Program-made: the position numbers and the translations under genes
The notes under the pieces: model-generated
The model's input: the letters and a program-made list of their open reading frames with translations, nothing else
Told to the model about the DNA's origin: nothing
Databases searched by the model: none
Shown: piece after piece, positions 17,144-25,844 of the stretch
Position numbering within the stretch: the stretch's first letter is position 1
How the letters are laid out: each line of letters begins with the position of its first letter
From: Evansella cellulosilytica DSM 2522
Lineage (GTDB): Bacteria; Bacillota; Bacilli; Bacillales; Salisediminibacteriaceae
DNA length: 64,000 bases
Direction of reading: 5' to 3'
NCBI RefSeq assembly: GCF_000177235.2
Contig: NC_014829.1
Span: forward strand, 2,108,001-2,172,000

Positions 17144-17314
17144 ATGTTGGAATATTTACCACTTATCATTTTGGTTATCATTGGTTTAATTGTTATAAGA
17201 ATTGTTGGTAAAATTTTGAAGATTATCATTGGAGTGGGACTAGTATTAGTCATTGCGTATGTGTTGTATACAAATTATGAAGCAGCACTCCAACATTTAA
17301 ATGTACTTTTTTAA
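17144..17314 (+). CDS. Small membrane protein, function unknown
   Basis: This 56-residue protein consists mainly of two hydrophobic stretches (about 4-19 and 27-43) separated by RIVGKILK, giving one long or two short membrane helices and a short polar tail. GGAGGG lies four bases before the ATG. I recognise no family. The gene lies 52 bases upstream of fumC with no terminator in between and could be co-transcribed with it, though a functional link is not implied. Such tiny hydrophobic genes are common and often unannotated in Bacillus. Confidence 0.6.
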   Translation: MLEYLPLIILVIIGLIVIRIVGKILKIIIGVGLVLVIAYVLYTNYEAALQHLNVLF

Positions 17315-17366
17315 CAATGGGTTCAAGTTTATCCTTTTATGAATTGTATGTTTAAAGGGGGCTTCT

Positions 17367-18758
17367 ATGAAAACTCGAATTGAAAAAGACACAATTGGAG
17401 AAATAAGTGTACCTGCAAATAAATGGTGGGGGGCGCAAACACAACGAAGCTTAGAAAATTTTAAAATTGGGATCGAAAAGATGCCTTACGAAGTAATTGA
17501 AGCATTTACTATTCTTAAAGAAGCTGCTGCAAAAGCGAATATGAAACTCGGAAACCTTGATAAAGAGAAAGGGAATATGATAGTAAACGTTTGTTGTGAA
17601 ATAAGAGCTAATGGTAGCTATGAGCACTTTCCATTAGTAGTATGGCAAACTGGAAGTGGGACACAAACGAACATGAATATGAATGAGGTAATAGCCTTTC
17701 GAGCGAATGAAAAATTTAAGCTGTTAGGTGAACTGATACGTATCCATCCTAATGATGATGTTAATCGCTCACAAAGTTCGAATGATACTTTCCCAACAGC
17801 TATGCATATAGCTAGCCAAAAGGCAATTGTAGAGCATTTAATCCCAGCTTTGAGTAGCCTTAAGCAAACAATAGCAAATAAAAAACTGGAGTTTAATGAT
17901 ATTATTAAAATTGGTAGAACACATTTACAGGATGCAACTCCGTTAACATTAGGACAACAATTGAGTGGATGGGAGCATATGCTCGTCAAATGTGAACAAA
18001 TGATTGTTGAGTCTTCCAGGCATTTTCAAAACTTAGCAATCGGAGGGACGGCAGTTGGAACTGGGATAAATGCTCATCCGAAGTTTGGGGAACTAGCAGC
18101 TGAAGAAATAAGTAAACTTGTTAATGGTACATTTTACTCCTCTGAAAATAAGTTTCATGCGCTAACAAGTCATGCCGAAATAACACATGTGCACGGTGCA
18201 TTAAAAGGATTAGCGGCTGACCTGACGAAAATAGCCAATGATGTTCGTTGGTTAGCTAGTGGGCCTAGATCAGGAATTGGGGAAATAACTATACCAGCAA
18301 ACGAGCCTGGTAGTTCCATTATGCCTGGAAAGGTAAATCCAACGCAGAGCGAAGCATTAACAATGGTGGCAGCTCAAGTGTTTGGAAACGATGCTACAAT
18401 CGGTTTTGCAGCAAGTCAAGGTCATTTTGAATTAAATGTATATAAACCAGTGATAATATATAATTTTTTACAATCTGTTAGGTTATTAAGTGATGGCATG
18501 CATTCTTTCAATGAGAAATGCATGACAGGTATCAGACCAAATAAAGAAGTTATTCATAAACATCTCAACGATTCTCTGATGCTAGTAACAGCATTAAATC
18601 CGTATATTGGTTACGAAAAGGCGGCAGAGATTGCAAAGAAAGCTTATTCAGAAAATAAAACGTTAAAGGAAGCCACTTTAGACTTGGGATATTTAGATGA
18701 AAAGCAATTTGATGAATATGTAAACCCAGCTAAGATGATCAATAATACGAATAAATAA
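17367..18758 (+). CDS. fumC: Fumarate hydratase, class II
   Basis: This 463-residue enzyme of the fumarase/aspartase superfamily interconverts fumarate and L-malate in the TCA cycle. [14 protein letters not shown] (fumarase-type; aspartases have A-G-T-S-T-N-M-N), [28 protein letters not shown] with the catalytic His region, and the superfamily signature [13 protein letters not shown] are all intact. The length is usual for homotetrameric class II fumarases; B. subtilis calls its enzyme CitG. The ATG follows AAAGGGGG. It ends at a terminator, and upstream only the small membrane gene could share its transcript. Confidence 0.93.
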   Translation: MKTRIEKDTIGEISVPANKWWGAQTQRSLENFKIGIEKMPYEVIEAFTILKEAAAKANMKLGNLDKEKGNMIVNVCCEIRANGSYEHFPLVVWQTGSGTQTNMNMNEVIAFRANEKFKLLGELIRIHPNDDVNRSQSSNDTFPTAMHIASQKAIVEHLIPALSSLKQTIANKKLEFNDIIKIGRTHLQDATPLTLGQQLSGWEHMLVKCEQMIVESSRHFQNLAIGGTAVGTGINAHPKFGELAAEEISKLVNGTFYSSENKFHALTSHAEITHVHGALKGLAADLTKIANDVRWLASGPRSGIGEITIPANEPGSSIMPGKVNPTQSEALTMVAAQVFGNDATIGFAASQGHFELNVYKPVIIYNFLQSVRLLSDGMHSFNEKCMTGIRPNKEVIHKHLNDSLMLVTALNPYIGYEKAAEIAKKAYSENKTLKEATLDLGYLDEKQFDEYVNPAKMINNTNK

Positions 18759-18767
18759 CTAAATAAG

Positions 18768-18811
18768 AGCTATCTTACATGTTAAATTTTTGTTTGTAAG
18801 ATGGCTTTTTT
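18768..18811 (+). terminator. Terminator of fumC
   Basis: AGCTATCTTACA pairs with TGTAAGATGGCT (one G-U pair) and is followed by six T residues. It lies 10 bases past the stop. Confidence 0.88.
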
Positions 18812-18886
18812 ATCATTTCATAGACTTTTTCATTTGTAATATGCAATCATGTATGTATAAAAGTAAAGTGCTAAGGAGGATTTTTC

Positions 18887-19819
18887 ATGCAGATTATTGA
18901 TTTACATTGCGATGCTTTACTCAAGCTTTGGGAGGATAAAACGCGTTTATTTACTAAAGATTCAATGATTGAAGCAAGTTATAGTAATTTAAAGGTAGGG
19001 AAGGTTCGTCTTCAATTATTTGCGATTTTTATAGAACCTCATTTTTCACAAGAAATGAAATTTCAATATGCATTAGAGCAAATTGACCTATTTCATACCG
19101 AGGTAGTTGGGAAACATGAAAACATAAAGAAAATTGAACGGTGGGAGGATATAAACTATCTTCAAGAGGGAGAAATAGGTGCCATTCTTACATTAGAAGG
19201 CGCAGATGCTTTTAGTAATGATTTAGTGAAACTTCGTTTATTATATCAATTAGGCGTGAAGTCTTTAGGATTAACATGGAATAATGCCAACCTTTGCGCT
19301 GACGGAGTAGGAGAACAACGCGGTGGAGGTTTAACTGAGCTTGGATTTGAAGTAGTTAATATGAATAATGAACATCTTGTGTGGACAGATGTTTCACATT
19401 TATCTTACAATGGTTTTTGGGATGTAATGAATACTGCGAAATATCCAATTGCTTCCCACTCAAATTCTAAAACAGTTTGTGATCACCCGCGTAACTTAAC
19501 TGATGAACAAGCAGAAGCACTCTTTAAAAGGAATGGGTTTATTGGCTTAGTATTTAATCCCCCTTTTATAACAGGTGGTGAACTTGCTACGATAGATGAT
19601 CTTATGTTACACATCGACCATTTTTGTGCCTTAGGTGGTGTAGAACATATTGCTTTTGGATCAGATTTTGATGGCATATCTTATCATGTAAAGGGTTTAG
19701 AAGACGCAAGTAAATACCAATATTTCATTGAAGAACTTTTAAAAAAATACACAGAACAAGAAGTTAGAGGCTTTGCCTATGAAAATGTGATGAAACGATT
19801 ACCGATTCACATGAAATAA
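18887..19819 (+). CDS. Membrane dipeptidase (M19 family)
   Basis: This 310-residue protein has the M19 renal-dipeptidase fold, a TIM barrel with a binuclear zinc site. DLHCDAL (residues 4-10, the H-x-D pair), LEGAD (bridging Glu near 107), the SHSN histidine region and GSDFDGI near 265 are all present. Bacterial members hydrolyse dipeptides, often including D-amino acids or peptidoglycan-derived peptides. There is no signal peptide, so it is likely cytosolic despite the family name. The start ATG has AAGGAGG at good spacing. It is flanked by terminators on both sides and so is monocistronic. Confidence 0.92.
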   Translation: MQIIDLHCDALLKLWEDKTRLFTKDSMIEASYSNLKVGKVRLQLFAIFIEPHFSQEMKFQYALEQIDLFHTEVVGKHENIKKIERWEDINYLQEGEIGAILTLEGADAFSNDLVKLRLLYQLGVKSLGLTWNNANLCADGVGEQRGGGLTELGFEVVNMNNEHLVWTDVSHLSYNGFWDVMNTAKYPIASHSNSKTVCDHPRNLTDEQAEALFKRNGFIGLVFNPPFITGGELATIDDLMLHIDHFCALGGVEHIAFGSDFDGISYHVKGLEDASKYQYFIEELLKKYTEQEVRGFAYENVMKRLPIHMK

Positions 19820-19849
19820 CATTATATGGCGTTAAACTTTTTTCATTGG

Positions 19850-19899
19850 AGGTTGTCCCAAAAGTAGTCATTATTACTTTTGCTGGGCAGCTTTTTTTA
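19850..19899 (+). terminator. Terminator of the dipeptidase gene
   Basis: GTTG-CCC-AAAAGTA pairs with TACTTTT-GGG-CAGC with small bulges, followed by seven T residues. Confidence 0.8.
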
Positions 19900-20060
19900 T
19901 CTAATCTTTTGCCTGAATTGCTTTAATTTAAACCTCCTCTAGAGAATAAATTAATGATATAGGGAAATTATAACAAGGGAAAACATCGAGGACGAAAAAA
20001 AAGATTGATATTTACCCTTTTTAAACCCCTCAAAAACATCAAGGAGGAGACAGATTAATA

Positions 20061-20738
20061 ATGAAAAAGTACATGATTAGTATCGTTGTAATGCTATTTT
20101 GTTTGTATATACCAAATATAGCGCATGCAAATCAACTAGAAGAAGCTGTATCTCTTCGAGTCATTCACAGTTCCGTAGATGCACCAAATATTGATGTTTA
20201 TATTAATAAAGATAAAGCCTTTGGTGAAATAACCTTTCAGCAACTCACTGATTACGCAACACTGCAAAAAGGAACATATAAAGTTAAAATTTACACTAAT
20301 GGGGCTGACCCTAAACGTGAAAAGCCTATAGTAAGCAAGAAAATAAAAGTTAAAAATGGTGAAGCATTTACACTAGCAATAATTGATGAGAAAGATAGTG
20401 TTGATATGATGGTTATTAATGACAATAATCATAGCAATAATGATAGCCCTCAACTAAGACTTGTTCATCTTTCACCAGATACGTATTCACTTGATGTGTA
20501 TTGTAAAGAAAATATAATGATAGAAAACATTTCCTACTTAGAGGTGGCTAACTATAAGGAACTTGGAGGTAACCAGTTTGACGTTGAAATTAAACAGCAT
20601 GGTAAAGATGAGGTTATTTATGAAATACCAAATCTGCAACTGGCAGATAAAAGTAGTTATTCCATTTATGCTGTCGGACTTCTAAAAGGCGAGCCTAATA
20701 TCAACTTTATCATTGCTAAAGATCATTATGAGCAATAA
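20061..20738 (+). CDS. Secreted protein with two DUF4397 domains
   Basis: This 225-residue protein has a Sec signal peptide (MKKYMISIVVMLFCLYIPN, cleavage likely after AHA near 24). Two related beta-rich modules follow: LRVIHSSVDAPNIDVYIN from about 32 and LRLVHLSPDTYSLDVYC from about 138. The repeated L-R-(V/L)-(I/L)-H-x-S-x-D pattern is the DUF4397 hallmark. The function is unknown; family members are secreted or surface proteins. There is no lipobox, LPXTG or C-terminal anchor, so it is probably released or held in the wall by charge. It is monocistronic, between terminators. The ATG has AAGGAGG 13 bases upstream, rather far, so the start could be slightly off. Confidence 0.85.
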   Translation: MKKYMISIVVMLFCLYIPNIAHANQLEEAVSLRVIHSSVDAPNIDVYINKDKAFGEITFQQLTDYATLQKGTYKVKIYTNGADPKREKPIVSKKIKVKNGEAFTLAIIDEKDSVDMMVINDNNHSNNDSPQLRLVHLSPDTYSLDVYCKENIMIENISYLEVANYKELGGNQFDVEIKQHGKDEVIYEIPNLQLADKSSYSIYAVGLLKGEPNINFIIAKDHYEQ

Positions 20739-20741
20739 ATA

Positions 20742-20792
20742 CAGAGGTTGACTCAAAAGGTAAAAAATCGACCTTTTGAATCAACCTCTTTT
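20742..20792 (+). terminator. Terminator of DUF4397 gene, TGACTCAA family
   Basis: AGAGGTTGACTCAAAAGGT pairs with ACCTTTTGAATCAACCTCT (one mismatch) and ends in T residues. It is a member of the repeated terminator family. Confidence 0.9.
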
Positions 20793-20974
20793 AAGTGACT
20801 GCGTTCAATTTGCACATTGTTTAAACGTTAACTATGAGGTTTAACCTTTTCAGTCATCACTTTGTTTGATTTTGTAATATAATTGTTAAGGAAATGGGCT
20901 TGTTTCGATACAAAAAAAATGATTTTATTATAATATAGGTCTTTAATGTAGAGCTATATTAAAAATTGTTGTTG

Positions 20975-21122
20975 GTTTTCTGTTCAGGACGTTTGCTTGT
21001 CTTTTTCCTCTTCCAGTTTCACTATGAGAGGCTGCATCATTCGAGACAACTCGGAGTGTATTCAAGAAGTATATGCTCGGGCCGCGGGCATTGCGCCTCG
21101 CACCTTTCGTGAAAACAACACT
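20975..21122. repeat. Decayed copy of the GC-rich Bacillaceae repeat
   Basis: The stretch opens with GTTGGTTTTCTGTTCAGGAC and closes with GAAAACAACAC, an imperfect inverted pair. In between are TTCGAGACAACTCGGAGTG and GGGCCGCGGGC. This follows the layout of the Bacillaceae repeat in the opposite orientation to copies 1 and 2, but heavily mutated. No gene is seen in 20793-21169. Confidence 0.5.
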
Positions 21123-21181
21123 ATCTGATAACAGAGCCTAAATAATTAATAATACTATGAAGGTGTCGATTGGGTGATACA

Positions 21182-22342
21182 ATGTGTTTTAGTAAACATT
21201 CATTTTTAAAACTTTTTTTATTATTTGCCATTATATTTAGTTATATCGACAATACATCTGTTTTTGCAGAAAAAAAGATACCAGAGATAACGAGCGAGGC
21301 CGCAATATTAATTGATAGTCATACTGAAGAAATCCTTTTTGATAAAAATATGATGGAACCGATGTATCCGGCTAGTATCACAAAAATAGTAACAGCTATT
21401 ATTGCGATAGAGACACAAGACTTAAATGATATTGTTACCGTTAGCAGTGACGCGGTTAGGGCAATAGGTACTAGGGTATATTTACTTGAAGATGAAGAAA
21501 TAACATTAGAACAGCTATTACAAGGTCTCATGGTAAGCTCTGGAAATGATGCCGCGATAGCAATTGCGGAGCATATTGATGGTTCAGTTGAGGCATTTTC
21601 TGATAGGATGAATGATTTTGTCAGAACGGAAGTAGGGGTTAGTGACATTACTAATTTTACAAATCCACATGGTTTATTCGAGGAAGATCACGTAACGACA
21701 GCTTATGATATGGCTAAAATCAGTGCATATGCGATGAAAAATGAAACTTTTCGTGAACTAGTTGGTACTCATTCTGTAGAATGGGTTGGTGAAGGATGGG
21801 AAACGATAATATATAATCATCATCCACTGACTCGTTCTTATGACGAAGTAATCGGTATCAAAAATGGATTTGTAAGAATGTCCGGCTATACATTATCGAC
21901 TGCTGCCATTGATGAACATATCGAGCTGATATCAGTTACATTAAATTCTCCTTCTCGAAACTTTGCACAGAAGGATACGCTAACCTTACTAGATTATGGT
22001 TTTTCTCATTATGAAACACAGGTATTAACTTTTGAGGATGAACCTTTATTGAAAGAGTACATTTATCCCGATTCTGTTGCTGTTACCTCCCTAAAAGGAG
22101 AGGAAATAGATTACTCAATTGAGAATGGACTTATTAATATAACTGGAAAAGAAAATCGGTTAATTACTACAGTAGAGTTAGATGAAAGAGAAAGGATTGA
22201 ACTGCCAACATTTCTTCTAGATCCTAGAAAAGAAAAGACGGAAGAACTAATGGATCAAAGAGAAAGAGTTTGGTGGTTAGATTGGATAATTATTACCGGT
22301 TTTAATCCTATTTTAAGTAATTTTAACGTGAACAACTTTTAA
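21182..22342 (+). CDS. D-alanyl-D-alanine carboxypeptidase (DacF-like)
   Basis: This 386-residue protein belongs to the S11 family. A signal peptide (to about 30, ending VFA) is followed by the active-site S65-I-T-K68 and S120-G-N122. The third motif, normally K-T-G, reads K227-N-G. The C-terminus (WWLDWIIITGF) is amphipathic and could anchor the protein on the outer membrane face. The family trims the terminal D-Ala of peptidoglycan stem peptides; DacF and DacB paralogues act in spore cortex. The T-to-N change may alter activity or beta-lactam binding. ATG at 21182 has GGGTG 5 bases upstream; a TTG at 21170 is possible. Confidence 0.87.
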   Translation: MCFSKHSFLKLFLLFAIIFSYIDNTSVFAEKKIPEITSEAAILIDSHTEEILFDKNMMEPMYPASITKIVTAIIAIETQDLNDIVTVSSDAVRAIGTRVYLLEDEEITLEQLLQGLMVSSGNDAAIAIAEHIDGSVEAFSDRMNDFVRTEVGVSDITNFTNPHGLFEEDHVTTAYDMAKISAYAMKNETFRELVGTHSVEWVGEGWETIIYNHHPLTRSYDEVIGIKNGFVRMSGYTLSTAAIDEHIELISVTLNSPSRNFAQKDTLTLLDYGFSHYETQVLTFEDEPLLKEYIYPDSVAVTSLKGEEIDYSIENGLINITGKENRLITTVELDERERIELPTFLLDPRKEKTEELMDQRERVWWLDWIIITGFNPILSNFNVNNF

Positions 22343-22377
22343 TAGCCTCTTGTACTTTTCAGGAGGTTATTTTTTCT
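22341..22377 (+). terminator. Terminator of the DacF-like gene
   Basis: AATAGCCTC pairs with GAGGTTATT and is followed by a T-run. It overlaps the stop codon. Confidence 0.75.
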
Positions 22378-22408
22378 TAGAGGTATTAGAGGGGGAACTT
22401 CAAAAATA

Positions 22409-23620
22409 ATGGCACGAAGAAATTACAATTTGAAACAGAAGATGTTGAAAATAAGGAAAATTACAAAGCAATTATTTTTCTTTTCGTCTATATTTATTGC
22501 AACACTATTGATTCTTATAGCTACTTCTATTTATGTTTGGCAAACTACGGATGAAGGCTCACTTCCAGCAAAGACTGCAGTAGTATTACATGCAATTGAT
22601 AATAACTTGGTCGATTTAGATATAAATGTGAGACTTCCTCAATTCATTACTGGAGGTAGAAGGGGAGAGCCTCTTCTTAGGGAGGACCTTCATATTACAA
22701 CAACTCCCGACGTGGAAATACCTTTAAGAATATATAGGCCACAAGGAGATGGTCCCTTTCCAATTGTCATGTATTATCATGGAGGAGCATTTCTTGAAGG
22801 ATTTGGCGACATAAACACACATGATAACATTGTTCGTTCACTTTCTCAAAGAACAAATAGTGTTGTTATTGCAGTGGGATATCGTCTTGCACCATCAGAT
22901 GTATTCCCCGCAGCAATAGAAGATAGTTACGCTGCATTAAATTGGGCATATGAAAACGCAGATACATTTAACGGCGATTCTACAAAAATAAGTGTAGTAG
23001 GTGATAGTGCTGGAGGGAATATAGCTGCAGTAATGGCGCTTATGTCACGAGATTTAGGAGGCCCGCTAATAACTTCTCAAGTACTCATGTATCCATTAAC
23101 GACATTTAAGGAAGCTGATCTTGAATCGCGTGAGATTTATGATAGTGGTTACTACTTATTGTCTCGACAAGTAATGTACCGTGCTAGAGATTTATATACT
23201 CCATATGAATACATGTGGAAAAGCCCATATGCATCACCACTGCATGCTGACGATTTAAGCGAACTTCCTCCAACCCTTATTATTACTGCAGAGTTTGATC
23301 CTTTACGAGATGAAGGTGAGTTATATGCAGAACGTTTAGCGCAATTTAATGTGCCGGTAACTGCAACGAGATACGAAGGAGTGATGCATGGCTTCATCTC
23401 ACTATATGAAGTGATGCATAGTGGACAATATGGCTTACGAGAGGTTTCACAGTTTTTAAGGCATGCGAATCAAGACGCTCTTATTACTCCTGCTCCTTAC
23501 AGTTTACAAATCAAAAATGTACCTCATGGAATTGATCGAGCACAAGATCAAGTAGAGGCTTTTGCAATAGGAGCTTATTTACTATATAAAACAGTATTAG
23601 GAGTTGTCACTGATGACTAA
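22409..23620 (+). CDS. Membrane-anchored alpha/beta hydrolase (HSL-type esterase)
   Basis: This 403-residue protein has one N-terminal membrane helix (about 24-46) and an alpha/beta-hydrolase domain of the hormone-sensitive-lipase group. HGGAF (near 124) is the oxyanion-hole motif, VGYRLAPSDVFPAAIEDSYAAL is typical, GDSAGG is the nucleophile elbow, D in FDPLRDEG is the acid and H in MHGFISL is the base. It likely cleaves small carboxyl esters outside the membrane. About 50 C-terminal residues beyond the family domain are unmatched. The ATG has GAGGGGG 12-13 bases upstream, a long spacing. It stands between the dacF terminator and patA. Confidence 0.9.
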   Translation: MARRNYNLKQKMLKIRKITKQLFFFSSIFIATLLILIATSIYVWQTTDEGSLPAKTAVVLHAIDNNLVDLDINVRLPQFITGGRRGEPLLREDLHITTTPDVEIPLRIYRPQGDGPFPIVMYYHGGAFLEGFGDINTHDNIVRSLSQRTNSVVIAVGYRLAPSDVFPAAIEDSYAALNWAYENADTFNGDSTKISVVGDSAGGNIAAVMALMSRDLGGPLITSQVLMYPLTTFKEADLESREIYDSGYYLLSRQVMYRARDLYTPYEYMWKSPYASPLHADDLSELPPTLIITAEFDPLRDEGELYAERLAQFNVPVTATRYEGVMHGFISLYEVMHSGQYGLREVSQFLRHANQDALITPAPYSLQIKNVPHGIDRAQDQVEAFAIGAYLLYKTVLGVVTDD

Positions 23621-23733
23621 AATCATTCAAAACTTTATTTACTGCAGGAGGTTGTTATTGACATTTTAAATATACTATCATTTACTAGTGATTAGTTACG
23701 AACAAAATTATTCATGAAGTTAGGAATGGTTAT

Positions 23734-24894
23734 ATGGAAAATTTGATAAATCATCGTGTTAGAAGTATTGAAATATCTGGAATCAGACAATTTTTTAATA
23801 AAGTGGCTACAGTGCCAGATGCAGTACAGTTAACACTTGGTCAACCAGACTTTTATACACCTGATCATATTAAAAAAGCAGCAATTTCGGCTATAAATGA
23901 TAATAAAACGACATATACAAAAAATGCTGGTGAAGATTCTCTAGTGGAAGCTGCGAGTCAATTCTTACATAAAAAGTATCAATTATATTACGATCCAAAA
24001 ACAGAGGTGTTAACGACAATTGGTGCATCGCAAGCTTTAGATGTAGCCTTTAGAACGATACTAGAACCAAATACTGAAGTTATATTACCTGGACCCGTTT
24101 ATCCAGCGTACGCCCCAATTATTACTTTATGTGGTGCAAAGCCCATATTTGTAGATACACGAGATTCGAATTTTATTCTCACACCAGAATTAATTGAAAA
24201 GCATAAAACGGATCGAACCCGTGCGGTGATATTACCGTATCCTTCTAATCCAACTGGAGTTGTCTTATCGAGAGAACAAGCAGAAGCACTCGCGAATTAT
24301 TTGAAGGAACAACCTTTGTTTGTAGTTTCAGATGAGATTTATTCAGAGCTAAATTACGATCATGAGCATGTATCTATTGCCCAATTTCCGAGGATGAAAG
24401 AAAAGACTATCGTCATTAATGGTGTATCAAAATCACATTCTATGACAGGATGGAGGATTGGATTTGCATTTGCTCCTGCTTACTTAATAAAACATATGGT
24501 TAAGGTTCACCAATATAACGTCAGTTGTGCATCATCTATATCGCAACACGCTGCAATAGAAGCATTGACAAATGGAATTAATGACGCACTTCCGATGAAA
24601 GAGAAGTATAAAGAGCGCAGGGACTACGTACTTGCTCGTTTAAAAACAATTGGGATTCCTACAATAAAGCCGTCAGGAGCTTTTTACGTTTTTCCTGATA
24701 TATCACAAATGAAATTGAGTTCTTATGAATTTGCAGTAAAACTTTTACAAGAGGAAAAATTAGCAGTAGTTCCAGGTGATGCTTTTTCTTCACTTGGAGA
24801 GGGATATATACGTATCTCATATGCTTATAGCCATGTGGAGCTCGAAGATGCATTAAACAGGTTAGAGAGATTTTGGACAAACCATGTAAAATAG
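23734..24894 (+). CDS. patA: N-acetyl-L,L-diaminopimelate aminotransferase PatA
   Basis: This 386-residue class I/II PLP-dependent aminotransferase acts in the acetylase branch of lysine and diaminopimelate synthesis. N in PYPSNPTG, D and Y in SDEIYSEL, and the Schiff-base Lys in VSKSHSMTGWRIGF are all present. SRSIEISGIRQF-type opening residues (VRSIEISGIRQFFN), GPVYPAYAPIITLCGAKP and VHQYNVSCASSISQ match what I recall of B. subtilis PatA closely. The ribosome binding site is weak (AGGA). The SRAP gene starts 9 bases after the stop, so the two are co-transcribed. DapH, the usual partner acetyltransferase, is not in the window. Confidence 0.9.
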   Translation: MENLINHRVRSIEISGIRQFFNKVATVPDAVQLTLGQPDFYTPDHIKKAAISAINDNKTTYTKNAGEDSLVEAASQFLHKKYQLYYDPKTEVLTTIGASQALDVAFRTILEPNTEVILPGPVYPAYAPIITLCGAKPIFVDTRDSNFILTPELIEKHKTDRTRAVILPYPSNPTGVVLSREQAEALANYLKEQPLFVVSDEIYSELNYDHEHVSIAQFPRMKEKTIVINGVSKSHSMTGWRIGFAFAPAYLIKHMVKVHQYNVSCASSISQHAAIEALTNGINDALPMKEKYKERRDYVLARLKTIGIPTIKPSGAFYVFPDISQMKLSSYEFAVKLLQEEKLAVVPGDAFSSLGEGYIRISYAYSHVELEDALNRLERFWTNHVK

Positions 24895-24903
24895 GTGATT
24901 TCT

Positions 24904-25566
24904 ATGTGTGGAAGATTTACGTTATATGCTGATCCTGATTTCTTATTTGACTACTTTCAAATCGAAAATAGTGAAAGTTTATCAATTAATCCGAGATATA
25001 ACATTGCTCCAAGTCAGCCTGTTTTTTCTTTAGTGAAAGGGCAATCAGGTGTTCGGGGTGGTTACATGAAATGGGGGCTTATTCCTTCATGGTCTAAGGA
25101 TATAAGAATAGGTAACAAGATGATTAATGCGAGAGCAGAGACATTATTTAAAAAGCCGAGCTTTAAACATCTAGTTGGTAGGAGACATTGTGTAATAATT
25201 GCAAGTAGCTTCTATGAATGGAAGCTTCAAAATGGTATAAAACAGCCATACCTGATCAAGTATAACGATGATAGACCAATCATATTTGCCGGTTTATGGG
25301 ATAGGTGGAAGGATAATCAAAACGAAGAAGTCATTAGTTGTACGATCATAACGACTGAAGCAAATGAGTCGATGCAGTCTATTCATCATCGAATGCCAGT
25401 TATTCTAAATAAAGACAACTATCAACATTGGTTACAAGCTTGTCATAGTAGTGACAAAGTAGTAGAGTTTTTAAAACCAATGAAGGAAGACTTAGTACTG
25501 ACGTCCGTTTCTACATTAGTAAATAACCCGAAGAATGATTTTAAAGACTGTATCAATAGCCTTTAG
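24904..25566 (+). CDS. SRAP-family abasic-site processing protein (YedK/HMCES-like)
   Basis: This 220-residue protein opens with M-C-G-R-F. After Met removal, Cys2 forms the covalent link to abasic DNA in this family. N in SINPRYNIAPSQP, E in SFYEWK (the catalytic Glu) and H in IHHRMPVIL complete the SRAP site. It shields abasic sites in single-stranded DNA by a DNA-protein crosslink. The ATG at 24904 is certain because Cys must be second; it has AGGTGA 5 bases upstream, although the frame runs three codons further back to GTG. It follows patA by 9 bases, so transcription is shared although the functions look unrelated. Confidence 0.93.
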   Translation: MCGRFTLYADPDFLFDYFQIENSESLSINPRYNIAPSQPVFSLVKGQSGVRGGYMKWGLIPSWSKDIRIGNKMINARAETLFKKPSFKHLVGRRHCVIIASSFYEWKLQNGIKQPYLIKYNDDRPIIFAGLWDRWKDNQNEEVISCTIITTEANESMQSIHHRMPVILNKDNYQHWLQACHSSDKVVEFLKPMKEDLVLTSVSTLVNNPKNDFKDCINSL

Positions 25567-25596
25567 CCGGTTCGTTAGAATTGTATCATACTATCA

Positions 25597-25644
25597 AAAG
25601 ATGACTCAAAAGGTAAGAAGCAACCTTTTAAGTCATCTTTTTTC
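25597..25644 (+). terminator. Terminator of the SRAP gene, TGACTCAA family
   Basis: AAAGATGACTCAAAAGGT pairs with ACCTTTTAAGTCATCTTT and runs into T residues. It is a member of the repeated terminator family. Confidence 0.9.
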
Positions 25645-25844
25645 TTTGTATAAGTAGTGGATGAATGTTTAAACGATATACAAGTTAGGTATATAGGTAA
25701 TAACGTTTTGTCATACAACTTTTAATAAATCATAGCATGAAAAAATAAATTAACTGTGTTTGTTTGAATGATAAAAGCATAAGAAATATAAGAGGTAATC
25801 AATATTTCATTTATTTCAGCTATTACATTGGAGGAATTATACAG

